Program-made: the position numbers and the translations under genes
The notes under the pieces: generated by a model
What the model saw: the letters and a program-made list of their open reading frames with translations, nothing else
Told to the model about the DNA's origin: nothing
Database searches by the model: none
Assembly: GCA_964482955.1 (NCBI GenBank)
Contig: CAYZZW010000011.1
Coordinates: forward strand, 3,684 to 67,683
Direction of reading: 5' to 3'
Source of the DNA: JAPLSN01 sp964482955
GTDB taxonomy: Bacteria > Spirochaetota > Spirochaetia > Treponematales > UBA12059
Length of the DNA stretch: 64,000 nucleotides
In this document: piece after piece, positions 7,804-15,309 of the stretch
How the letters are laid out: every line of letters starts with the position of its first letter
How positions within the stretch are numbered: position 1 is the stretch's first letter

Positions 7804-9725
7804 CGGTGCACCTCTGCGAAAATCTGGTTTCCGAAGGAAACGACCGAATACCGGATGGAGTTACGGAAACCGGCCCCGGTCGCGGGCGTTTCCGCTCCGA
7901 AATCGAAGGGCTTTTCCCCGATCCAGATCACCTTGCCGCCCGCATCGGGCACGAGGGTCAGACGCTTGCCGCCGCGGAACAGCGAGACGATCGCGCCGTT
8001 CCGCACGACGATCGCGGTATCGAGGTTGCCGTCGAGCCTGGACGAGAATTCCCGGCGCTCCGCGCCGTCCGGCAAGGGTTCGACCGTCGCGTCGACGCGG
8101 CCGTCGCCGTCGAAATCCCACGACTTCGCGAAGGGAGGGACGAGCAGTTCGCGGTATTCGGGCGTTCCGTCGCAGTCGGCGTCCAGCTCGAACGCCGCGC
8201 GCTCCGGTTTCCCGTCCGGTCCGCGCCGATAGAGGACGCGCGCGTCGTCGATTCCGTCGCCGTCCAGGTCGAGATCCTCGCGGTACGGAAATCCGTCGCG
8301 ATACCTGACGCGGGCGCGGCCGGCGGCGTCATGACGCTCGGAGGCCACCGGAATACCGCCCGCGAGGTCGAAAACGGCTTCGGTCCCGTGGTCGCGGGTG
8401 CCGACTCGGGCGGCGTCGGCGAGCAGCGCGGCTTCGACGGGCACGGCCTCGGCGTGGAAAACGGGCGCGTAGACGAAGGCCGCCGCGCCGTCCGACGTTC
8501 CGGAGGCCTCGACGTCGAGCGAGAAGATGGGGAGGGGCTTGCGGTCGGTCTCGAACGCGTAGGCGCGGATCGATCCGTCGCGCTTCACGACCGCGCGCGA
8601 CGCGTACGGGTACAGGTCGTAGTCCACGAGGAGTTCCGACGCGACGGCGCCCGACGGGGTCCGCGCGGTCACGGTGCGGACGGTGACGGGGAGGTTTTCG
8701 GAAAACGCGGCGGCGGCCTCGGACTCGCCGTCCTGGTCGGCGTCGAGACGCCACGACGCGACGGCGCCGTGGCGATAGAGGGTTTCCTCTTCCGGTTCGC
8801 CGTCGCGGTCGGCGTCGACCGTCACGCTGCCGTCGTACGCGAGGAAGGCGTCGCCGAACGCGCCGAGGCTTCCGTCCGACGACAATTCGCCGCGGAGCCC
8901 GCGCAGCACGGAACGTTCGAGGCGCCGGAAGGAAAACAGCTCGCGGATCGCGGTCGCCTCGTCGATGACTCCGTACCGGAGCGCCAGCAGGACCGCTTCG
9001 GGCCGTTTGCGCCCGGACGCGCGGTATTCGAGCACCGCGTCGCGGCGGTCCTCGACGCGGGCGAAATAGGGAGCCGCCATGAGCGGCAGTTCGCGGTCGA
9101 GTCGCGCGAGGAACGGCAAGCGCGCGAGGATCCGTTCGAGTATGGCGCGTTCGGCGGCGTCGGGCGCGAAGGAGTCCGGATCGAGCGGCAGTCCCGAGAG
9201 GAAGAGCGCGGCGAAACGGGGATCGGACGGATGGTCGTCCAGGGCTTTCGAGAGGGCCGCGCGATAGCGTTCGCGGAGCCCGAGCCGCGCGAGGCACAGC
9301 GCCTCGACGTAGCGGGCGTCCGGTCCGGGCGGCAGCCCGTCGATCAGCTCGAGCGCGTCGTCGTAGCCCCGCATGCGCGCCAGCGCGTTCGCGAGCGCGA
9401 TGACCGCGGCGTCGCGCCGCTCGAGGCGGAAATCGTCAGCGGCCAGCGCGGCGCGGAAATGCGTCTCGACGCCGCGGAGCGGTTCGCCGAGGGCCAGCTC
9501 GATCCGCGCCGCCAGGACCTGCGTGTCCGACGAGGACGCGTCGTAGTCGAGCGAGCGGTGGGCGTAGAAGGACGCGTCGTCGTAACGGAAGGACGACGCT
9601 GCGCTCCGGGCGAGTTCCGCGTAGCGTACTGCCAGCGAGCGGTCGAGGTCGGCCGCCCCGGCCTGAACCAGGACGGCGCACGACGCGAGCGCCGCGGCGA
9701 CCAGCCGGATCCGGCCCGTGCGCAC
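7800..9725 (-). CDS. Exported protein with N-terminal TPR-like helices and C-terminal DxDxDG repeats
   Basis: No family recognised. I chose GTG 9725: AAGGA lies six bases upstream and the product then starts with a signal peptide (RIRLVAAALASCAVLVQAGAA). Residues up to about 300 are Ala/Leu/Arg-rich helices of TPR type (SAASSFRYDDASFYAHRSLDY, LARMRGYDDALELIDGLPPGPDARYVEALCL split by loops). The second half holds five acidic loops of calcium-binding type: VDADRDGEPEEE, LDADQDGESEA, LDLDGDGIDD, LDADCDGTPEY and WDFDGDGRVDA, spaced within beta-rich sequence. It sits between ftsH (2-base gap) and the htrA-like gene (overlap), which suggests a periplasmic role linked to those proteases; the role itself is unknown. 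Confidence 0.75.
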   Translation of the reverse strand: MRTGRIRLVAAALASCAVLVQAGAADLDRSLAVRYAELARSAASSFRYDDASFYAHRSLDYDASSSDTQVLAARIELALGEPLRGVETHFRAALAADDFRLERRDAAVIALANALARMRGYDDALELIDGLPPGPDARYVEALCLARLGLRERYRAALSKALDDHPSDPRFAALFLSGLPLDPDSFAPDAAERAILERILARLPFLARLDRELPLMAAPYFARVEDRRDAVLEYRASGRKRPEAVLLALRYGVIDEATAIRELFSFRRLERSVLRGLRGELSSDGSLGAFGDAFLAYDGSVTVDADRDGEPEEETLYRHGAVASWRLDADQDGESEAAAAFSENLPVTVRTVTARTPSGAVASELLVDYDLYPYASRAVVKRDGSIRAYAFETDRKPLPIFSLDVEASGTSDGAAAFVYAPVFHAEAVPVEAALLADAARVGTRDHGTEAVFDLAGGIPVASERHDAAGRARVRYRDGFPYREDLDLDGDGIDDARVLYRRGPDGKPERAAFELDADCDGTPEYRELLVPPFAKSWDFDGDGRVDATVEPLPDGAERREFSSRLDGNLDTAIVVRNGAIVSLFRGGKRLTLVPDAGGKVIWIGEKPFDFGAETPATGAGFRNSIRYSVVSFGNQIFAEVHR

Positions 9726-9727
9726 GG

Positions 9728-11590
9728 TCAGTCCTTGACCACGCGCGCCTCGAAACCGAAGAGCCGGCGGATGTCCTCGTCGAGGAGGGTTTCCTTCGCC
9801 ATGAGCTCGTCCGCGAGGCGCTTGAGCTTGTCGATGTTGGAGCCAAGGATGTCCATCGCCCGCTTGAGTCCCTCGTCGAGGATGGACTTGATCGCCTCGT
9901 CGAGGTGGCGCGCGGTCTGCTCGGAGTAGTCCTTGTGGCGCGCGATCTCCTTGCCGATGAAGATGGGCTCGTCCTCCTGGCCGTAGGCGATGGGTCCCAT
10001 CGCGTCGGCCATGCCCCACTCGCACACCATGCGGCGCGCGATGTCGGTGGCCTGGCGGATGTCCTGCGCGGTGCCGGTGGTCGTCTCGCCGTAGACGAGC
10101 TGCTCGGCCGCGTAGCCGCCGTAGCAGATGACGATGCGGTCGCGGAGCCGGCCCTTGGCGAAGGAATACTCGTCGCGCTCGGGCAGCGACAGCGCGAGGC
10201 CCAGGGCGCGGCCGTGCGGGATGATCGTCACCTTGTGGAGCGGATCGACGTGCTCAAGGTAATAGTGGAGGAGCGCGTGACCCGACTCGTGGACGGCGGT
10301 GGCAGTCTTCTCCTCCTCCGTGAGGAAGAGGCTCTTCCGCGCCACGCCCATGAGGATCTTGTCGCGGGCTTCCTCGAAATCGTCCATCTGCACGGCGGTC
10401 TTGCCCTTGCGCACCGCGAACAGGGTCGCCTCGTTGACGAGGTTCGCGAGGTCGGCGCCGCTCGTGCCCGGGGTGGCGCGCGCGATGCGGTTGACGTCGA
10501 CTCCCTCCTCCACCGGCACCTTGTTCATGTGGATCGCGAGGATGGCCTCGCGCTCCTGGACGTCCGGCATCGCCACGACGACCTGGCGGTCGAAGCGCCC
10601 CGGCCTGAGGAGCGCCGGATCGAGGACGTCGGGACGGTTCGTCGCCGCGAGGATGATGACGCCGTCCTTCGTGTCGAAGCCGTCCATCTCGACGAGCATC
10701 TGGTTGAGGGTCTGCTCGCGCTCGTCGTGGCCGCCGCCGTAGCCGGCGCCGCGCGTTCGGCCGACCGCGTCGAGCTCGTCGATGAAGAGGATGCAGGGCG
10801 CGCTCTTGCGCCCCTGCTCGAAGAGGTCACGCACGCGGCTCGCGCCGACGCCGACGAACATCTCGACGAAATCCGAGCCGGACATGTGGAAGAAGGGAAC
10901 GTCGGCCTCGCCCGCCACCGCCTTCGCGAGGAGGGTCTTGCCGGTGCCCGGCATGCCGACGAGGAGGACGCCCTTCGGGATGCGGGCGCCCATCTTCACG
11001 AATTTCTGCGGATTCTTGAGATAGTCGACGACCTCGGTCAGCTCGTACTTGGCTTCCTTCTGGCCGGCCACGTCGTCGAAGGTGGTCTTCTTCGCGGGAT
11101 CGGTGTAGCGCTTGGCCTTGGAGCGGCCGAACGAAAACGCCTTGTTGTTGTTCTGCGCCTGGCGGTAGATGAGCCAGAGGATGAAGAAGCCGAGGAAGAG
11201 GGGCAGCGACTCGAACAGGACCTGCCAGACGCTCACGCCCTTTTCCGCTCCGGACACCTTCACGCCCTTCTTGCGCAGCATGGGCACGAGCTCGGGATCG
11301 GGATACGGGATCGTCGTGGAGACGCGCTCGGTGGCGCCGCCGGCCGCCCTGATCTCGGCGACGATCATCTCGGCGTCGACGATGGTGACTTCCTGGACGC
11401 TGCCCTGGTCCAGATACGTGAGGAACGCGGAGTACGGCACGACCTTGTCGGCTTTCGCGCGGTCGTTCATGAAGAACAGCCCGACCGACACGGCGATCAG
11501 GCCGAGAAAGATCACGAGCGCGAGCTTGTTGCCCCGGGCGGGACCTTCGCCCGGACGCTGCGGCGTATTGTTCGGATTGTCGGGATTCAT
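9728..11590 (-). CDS. ftsH: ATP-dependent zinc metalloprotease FtsH
   Basis: Membrane-bound AAA+ protease that extracts and degrades membrane and unstable cytosolic proteins. From the ATG at 11590 (AGGAG upstream), 620 residues: first membrane segment at about 23-41, periplasmic domain, second segment at about 123-142, AAA module with Walker A GMPGTGKT (about 212-219), Walker B ILFIDELD (267-274) and the second region of homology (NRPDVLDPALLRPGRFDRQ), then the metalloprotease HESGH (434-438). A GTG further upstream is in frame, but gives an N-terminus unlike FtsH. Downstream of tilS, upstream of the DxDxDG gene and htrA-like gene. Confidence 0.97.
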   Translation of the reverse strand: MNPDNPNNTPQRPGEGPARGNKLALVIFLGLIAVSVGLFFMNDRAKADKVVPYSAFLTYLDQGSVQEVTIVDAEMIVAEIRAAGGATERVSTTIPYPDPELVPMLRKKGVKVSGAEKGVSVWQVLFESLPLFLGFFILWLIYRQAQNNNKAFSFGRSKAKRYTDPAKKTTFDDVAGQKEAKYELTEVVDYLKNPQKFVKMGARIPKGVLLVGMPGTGKTLLAKAVAGEADVPFFHMSGSDFVEMFVGVGASRVRDLFEQGRKSAPCILFIDELDAVGRTRGAGYGGGHDEREQTLNQMLVEMDGFDTKDGVIILAATNRPDVLDPALLRPGRFDRQVVVAMPDVQEREAILAIHMNKVPVEEGVDVNRIARATPGTSGADLANLVNEATLFAVRKGKTAVQMDDFEEARDKILMGVARKSLFLTEEEKTATAVHESGHALLHYYLEHVDPLHKVTIIPHGRALGLALSLPERDEYSFAKGRLRDRIVICYGGYAAEQLVYGETTTGTAQDIRQATDIARRMVCEWGMADAMGPIAYGQEDEPIFIGKEIARHKDYSEQTARHLDEAIKSILDEGLKRAMDILGSNIDKLKRLADELMAKETLLDEDIRRLFGFEARVVKD

Positions 11591-11722
11591 CGGGAAGCTC
11601 GCTCCTGGGCGGATTTCCGGGAAAACATCGAGTTTTCGGAGCACCGTCGAAACGTCGTTCGGAAACCATGCGGTGTTCCGTGGAATTCGGGAGAACGCGG
11701 CGTTCCGGACGACATACCCGCG

Positions 11723-13162
11723 TCACGCGCGCCTGAACCGCACTTTAAGATACCGAGCCGGGGCGGCCTTGTCCAGCGCGGCGCGTTCCCGGAAGCGGTC
11801 CCGGCTTCCCGCGTCGGACGCGAGCACCGCCGCGATGCCGTCGCGGTCCTCGAGGATCGGCACGTCGTCGCGGAGTACGGGCGGCACGCCGAGTTCCGGC
11901 AGGAGCCGGTCGAGACGGACGGTCCCGCCGCGCGTCTTCAGGCTGTCGCCGGGTTTTCGCGAGCGGATGACGCACGGAAACGAAAAAGCGTCGGAGCGGA
12001 TTCCCGTCGGGTCGTCGGACCAGTACGCGATGGGAAGGCTCCCGGACACGGACGGCGGCGGACCGTCGGGTATCGCGGCGGTCGACTTCAGGATCAGGCA
12101 AAAGCCCCGGCGGGGCTCCCGTCGCGGGAAGGCCGCCGCGGGCTCCGCGCGCACGACGGCCCCGTCCACGACGATGCTGTACCCGGGACCGGCTATCCGC
12201 GCGCCGGGTTCCAGCGGACCGGAGAGCCGCGCTTCGACTGATTTGAAGGACAGCTCCGCGCCTCCGCCGAGCGCCTCGTCGATGAGGCGCTGGAAAATCC
12301 TGAGCCTGACCGCCGGGAGCGCCGATTCCGCGGCTTCGCGCCGGCACGAGGCGGCCTCCGGAAGCGCTTCGTCCCGGATCGTTTTCGCTTCGGCGAAAAC
12401 CGCGGTGTCCGACACCGCGTCGCCGGACGCCATCGCCGCGCCGGCCAGGGCTCGGAGCGTCCGTTCGTCGAGCCAGCTTTTCCGCGCCAACGCGGCCAGG
12501 GCCGTCGCCCAGCCGGGGAACACCGCGGCGATGGCGGGAACGAGCTCGGCGCGAATCCGGTTCCGCAGGAAGGAGCGTCCCTCGTTCGTCGAATCGCGGC
12601 TGAACGGCAGGTTTCTGCTTTCGACATAGGCGGAGAGTTCGGCTTTCGTCAGGGACAGGAGGGGACGCAGGTAGATGCCGCGCCGGCGCGGGATTCCCCT
12701 GAGGCCGCCCGGGCCGGCGCCGCGAAAGAGGCGCATGAGCACGGTTTCCAGCTGGTCGTCGGCCGTGTGGCCGAGGAGGACGCGGGTCGCTCCGGTCTCC
12801 GACGCCGCCCGTTCGAACGCGCGGTAACGGAAGTCCCGGGCGGCCGCCTCGACCCCGCGCCCCGTCGCCTTGGCGCGCTCTTCGATTTCGCCGGGCGCGG
12901 CCGCGTTCGCGAACAGAGGCACCCCGAGTTTCCGGCAGACGGCTTCGACGAGCTCCCGTTCCGCGTCGAGTTCCGCCCGCGGACGGAGGGCGTGGTCGAC
13001 CCACAACGCGGCGGGTTTGATGCGCAGCGCTCCGGCCGCCGCGACGGTCGCCGCGAGCAAGGCCGTCGAGTCCGGACCGCCCGAATACGCGACGAGGCAT
13101 GTTCGCCCTTCGCACCCGGCCAAGCGCAAAGCCCGCGCCACACGCCGCTCGATACGGTCCAT
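11723..13162 (-). CDS. tilS: tRNA(Ile)-lysidine synthetase TilS
   Basis: Converts C34 of the CAU-anticodon tRNA-Ile to lysidine so that it reads AUA. The PP-loop motif is at residues 24-31 (AYSGGPDS), followed by the expected N-type ATP pyrophosphatase domain (LWVDHALRP, GHTADDQLETVLMRLFRG) and a C-terminal substrate domain (IRSRKPGDSLKTRGG). 479 residues. The ATG has a perfect AGGAGG eight bases upstream, which directly abuts the U-tract of the rplY terminator. A 132-base gap separates it from ftsH; I see no clear promoter in that gap. Confidence 0.95.
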   Translation of the reverse strand: MDRIERRVARALRLAGCEGRTCLVAYSGGPDSTALLAATVAAAGALRIKPAALWVDHALRPRAELDAERELVEAVCRKLGVPLFANAAAPGEIEERAKATGRGVEAAARDFRYRAFERAASETGATRVLLGHTADDQLETVLMRLFRGAGPGGLRGIPRRRGIYLRPLLSLTKAELSAYVESRNLPFSRDSTNEGRSFLRNRIRAELVPAIAAVFPGWATALAALARKSWLDERTLRALAGAAMASGDAVSDTAVFAEAKTIRDEALPEAASCRREAAESALPAVRLRIFQRLIDEALGGGAELSFKSVEARLSGPLEPGARIAGPGYSIVVDGAVVRAEPAAAFPRREPRRGFCLILKSTAAIPDGPPPSVSGSLPIAYWSDDPTGIRSDAFSFPCVIRSRKPGDSLKTRGGTVRLDRLLPELGVPPVLRDDVPILEDRDGIAAVLASDAGSRDRFRERAALDKAAPARYLKVRFRRA

Positions 13163-13176
13163 TCCCCGACCCTCCT

Positions 13177-13213
13177 AAAAAAAAGACGAGAGCGGATTGC
13201 CCGCTCTCGTCTT
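13177..13213 (-). terminator. Intrinsic terminator after rplY
   Basis: Minus-strand reading gives an 11-bp perfect stem (GACGAGAGCGG / CCGCTCTCGTC, loop GCAAT) followed by eight U. It lies 20 bases past the rplY stop. The U-tract ends exactly where the AGGAGG of tilS begins, so tilS must be read by transcription passing this hairpin or starting within it. Confidence 0.92.
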
Positions 13214-13232
13214 CATGCTAGCGAAAACGGAC

Positions 13233-13943
13233 TTACTTCTTTTCGGGAGCCTTGGCGGCCGGAGCGGCGCCCGCGGCCTTGGCGGCGGGAGCGGCACCGG
13301 CGGCGGGAGCGGCGGCGCCGGCGGCGGGAGCGGCACCGGCGGCGGGAGCGGCGCCCTCGGCGGGAGCGGCTTCGACGGCGGCGACTTCTTCGGCCTTGGC
13401 GAACTTCACGAGGGCGATGACGAGTTCGCCGGAGGTGAGCACCTTGACGCCCGGGTTCAGCTTGAGGTCGCGCACGTGGATCGAGTGGTTCGCCTCGAGA
13501 CCGGAGATGTCGAGCTCGATCTTGGCGGGCAGGTCGCGCGGGAGACACTCGACTTCGATTTCGTGGGCGGGATTCTCGAGGATACCGCCGTTGCGGACGC
13601 CGACCGGGATGCCCTTGAGGTGGATGGACACCTTGGCGTGGAGGGCGCGATCCTGCTCGACTTCGAAGAAATCGACGTGGAGGATCTTGCCGTTCATCCA
13701 GTCGAGCTGGCGTTCCTTGATGAAGGCTTCGGCGGACGCGCCGTCGATGTTCAGCTTGATGATGGTGGACTCGGAGGCGTGGGCGGTCTCCTTGGCGAAC
13801 TCGAGCGCCTGGATGGAGATCGGGGTCGCCGTGCCGTGGCGGTTGTACACGACGGCGGGAATGCGACCCGAGCGGCGGAGGCCGTTCAGTTCGCCTTTGG
13901 AGGTATTCACCCGCTTGGTGGCGGTGATGACGGGCTGGCTCAT
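13233..13943 (-). CDS. rplY: Ribosomal protein bL25, CTC form, with Ala/Pro repeat tail
   Basis: Binds 5S rRNA in the large subunit. The N-terminal L25 domain (1-95: VNTSKGELNGLRRSGRIPAVVYNRHG...) and the C-terminal TL5/CTC beta domain (100-185) are both present, so this is the long CTC form. Residues about 190-236 are a repeat tail of AAPAAGAAPA type ending KAPEKK, encoded by tandem repeats at about 13250-13375. AAAGGAG precedes the ATG. It follows tRNA-Gln and spoVG and ends at the strong terminator at 13177-13213. Confidence 0.95.
   Translation of the reverse strand: MSQPVITATKRVNTSKGELNGLRRSGRIPAVVYNRHGTATPISIQALEFAKETAHASESTIIKLNIDGASAEAFIKERQLDWMNGKILHVDFFEVEQDRALHAKVSIHLKGIPVGVRNGGILENPAHEIEVECLPRDLPAKIELDISGLEANHSIHVRDLKLNPGVKVLTSGELVIALVKFAKAEEVAAVEAAPAEGAAPAAGAAPAAGAAAPAAGAAPAAKAAGAAPAAKAPEKK
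13250..13375. repeat. rplY: GC-rich tandem repeats encoding the bL25 Ala/Pro tail
   Basis: Degenerate repeats around the 18-base unit GGCGGGAGCGGCACCGGC, with variants GGCGGGAGCGGCGCC and similar, coding on the minus strand for AGAAPA-type units. All unit lengths are multiples of three, so copy-number change would alter only tail length. Confidence 0.8.
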
Positions 13944-13978
13944 GTCGAAAACTCCTTTGCGCGCGAAATGCGGTTTAT

Positions 13979-14049
13979 TGGGACGGCAGGATTCGAACCT
14001 GCGAATGGCGGAGCCAAAACCCGCTGACTTGCCGCTTGTCTACGTCCCA
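13979..14049 (-). tRNA. tRNA-Gln (anticodon TTG)
   Basis: The 71-base minus-strand sequence folds as a cloverleaf: acceptor TGGGACG / CGTCCCA, D stem GAC/GTC, anticodon stem GCGGG/TCCGC with loop TTTTGGC (anticodon TTG, reads CAA and CAG), and T arm GCAGG-TTCGAAT-CCTGC. CCA is not encoded. It sits between spoVG (24 bases upstream) and rplY (35 bases downstream) and is probably cut from the spoVG-rplY transcript. Confidence 0.96.
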
Positions 14050-14073
14050 GCGTCGTTCTGATCCGCCCGGACT

Positions 14074-14349
14074 TCATTCTTCGTCCGCGACGTGGTGTTC
14101 CGCGTGCGCGTACGCGTCCAGAATGGCGTCCTGCAACGTCGTCCGGAATTCCGGACTGATCGGATGCGCGATGTCCTTGAACTCGCCGGTCTTGGTCTTC
14201 CGGCTCGGCATGGCGATGAAGATGCCCGTCTTCCCCTCGATCAGCTTCACGTTGTGGATGACGAAGCAGTCATCGAACGTGACGGTCACGTAGGCCTTGA
14301 GCTTGCCTTCGTTGCTGACCTTGCGGACTCGGATATCGGTGATCGTCAT
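14074..14349 (-). CDS. spoVG: SpoVG-family RNA/DNA-binding regulator
   Basis: Small nucleic-acid-binding regulator found in Firmicutes and spirochaetes. The 91-residue product MTITDIRVRKVSNEGKLKAY... keeps the whole family core, including FVIHNVKLIEGKTGIFIAMPS and the GEFKDIAHPI segment. The ATG at 14349 is preceded by GGCAGGT; the longer open frame upstream lies inside the ispE end and is not SpoVG-like. It has its own promoter overlapping the ispE stop codon and is followed by tRNA-Gln and rplY. The target genes cannot be read from the sequence. Confidence 0.95.
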   Translation of the reverse strand: MTITDIRVRKVSNEGKLKAYVTVTFDDCFVIHNVKLIEGKTGIFIAMPSRKTKTGEFKDIAHPISPEFRTTLQDAILDAYAHAEHHVADEE

Positions 14350-14389
14350 ACCTGCCTGGCTCCCGGTCGACGTGGCTCCGCGCGGCGCA

Positions 14390-14418
14390 ATTCTATCGAA
14401 TCTCGTCGATCTTCGCAA
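14390..14418 (-). promoter_or_regulatory. Predicted promoter for spoVG-tRNA-Gln-rplY, overlapping the ispE stop
   Basis: Minus strand: -35 TTGCGA (14418-14413), 17-base spacer, -10 TAGAAT (14395-14390). The TAG of the -10 box is the ispE stop codon. The start site near 14383 gives a leader of about 34 bases before spoVG. Confidence 0.6.
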
Positions 14419-15307
14419 GCGGGCGGCACGGAAAAGCGCGCCACCCCGCGTCCTCGAGGCGGGCGCCGGCTCGTTCGGCTTCGATTCTTCCATTATATAC
14501 GCCGAACAACGCGCTTCCGGAGCCGGTCAAGCCCGCGAAGAGCGCCCCGGTCGCCTTGATGGCGTCGAGGGCGTCCCCGAGGCGCGGGTAAGCCGGCAGC
14601 AAGGCATCGAAAAAATCGTTGCGGAAATCCCAGGTTTCGGGCGGATGGCGGTAGGTTTCGGCAAGGCGATCGAAGCCGCGCGTGACGGGCGCTGCAAAAG
14701 CGGCGGCGGCGCGCGCCGACGCCTCGCGCGCGGCGTCGGCGCGCGACGCGTCGACGCGGGCATACGCGTCCTTCGTGGCGATCGGGAAGTCGGGCGCCAC
14801 GACGACCAGGGAAAAATCATCCCGCGCGGGGAGCGGCTCGATCAGTTCGCCCCGGCCGCCGACATACGCCGCGGCGCTCCCGAGGAAGAACGGCACGTCC
14901 GAGCCTACTTTCGCGCCGATGGCGGCGAGTTCCGCGGGCGGAAGCGGATGCCCGTACGCCAAGTCGAGGGCGCGCAGGACCGCGCCGGCGTCGGACGAGC
15001 CGCCGCCCATGCCGGCGCCCGCCGGGATGCGCTTGTCGACCGAAAGCCGGAGCGCCGCCTTCAAGCCGGCCGCCTGGAAAAAGAGCGACGCGGCCGCGTG
15101 CATCGTGTTGCGCCCGGGCGGACAGTCGAAATCGCCCTGGATATCGATCCCGTCGCCGTTCGACAGCTCGAACTCGATGCGGTCGGACATCGAAATCGCC
15201 TGGAAGACGCTTTCGATGCCGTGGAAGCCGTCCGGACGGAGGCCGAGCACGGCCAGGTGCAGGTTGAGCTTGGCCGGCGCCAGGACCGTCCCGCGGATCG
15301 CGCGCAC
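14393..15307 (-). CDS. ispE: 4-diphosphocytidyl-2-C-methyl-D-erythritol kinase
   Basis: GHMP kinase that phosphorylates CDP-methylerythritol in the MEP route to isoprenoids. Signs: APAKLNLHLAVLGLRPDGFH at the start, the GHMP ATP loop PAGAGMGGGSSDAG, GSDVPFFLG, and the C-terminal TGSGSALFGVY. I take the GTG at 15307, two bases after the nadB stop, giving 304 residues. ispG is elsewhere in the window (37833-38873), so the organism uses the MEP pathway. Its last codon overlaps the spoVG promoter. Confidence 0.93.
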   Translation of the reverse strand: MRAIRGTVLAPAKLNLHLAVLGLRPDGFHGIESVFQAISMSDRIEFELSNGDGIDIQGDFDCPPGRNTMHAAASLFFQAAGLKAALRLSVDKRIPAGAGMGGGSSDAGAVLRALDLAYGHPLPPAELAAIGAKVGSDVPFFLGSAAAYVGGRGELIEPLPARDDFSLVVVAPDFPIATKDAYARVDASRADAAREASARAAAAFAAPVTRGFDRLAETYRHPPETWDFRNDFFDALLPAYPRLGDALDAIKATGALFAGLTGSGSALFGVYNGRIEAERAGARLEDAGWRAFPCRPLAKIDEIR

Positions 15308-15309
15308 CC

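Noticed and set aside
2485..8232. A single open plus-strand frame of about 1900 codons
   Set aside because: It is antisense to cheR, cheA, the STAS gene and the htrA-like gene, all of which have clear family motifs. It is Arg/Asp/Glu/Gly-rich, has no domain and arises from GC-rich codon bias.
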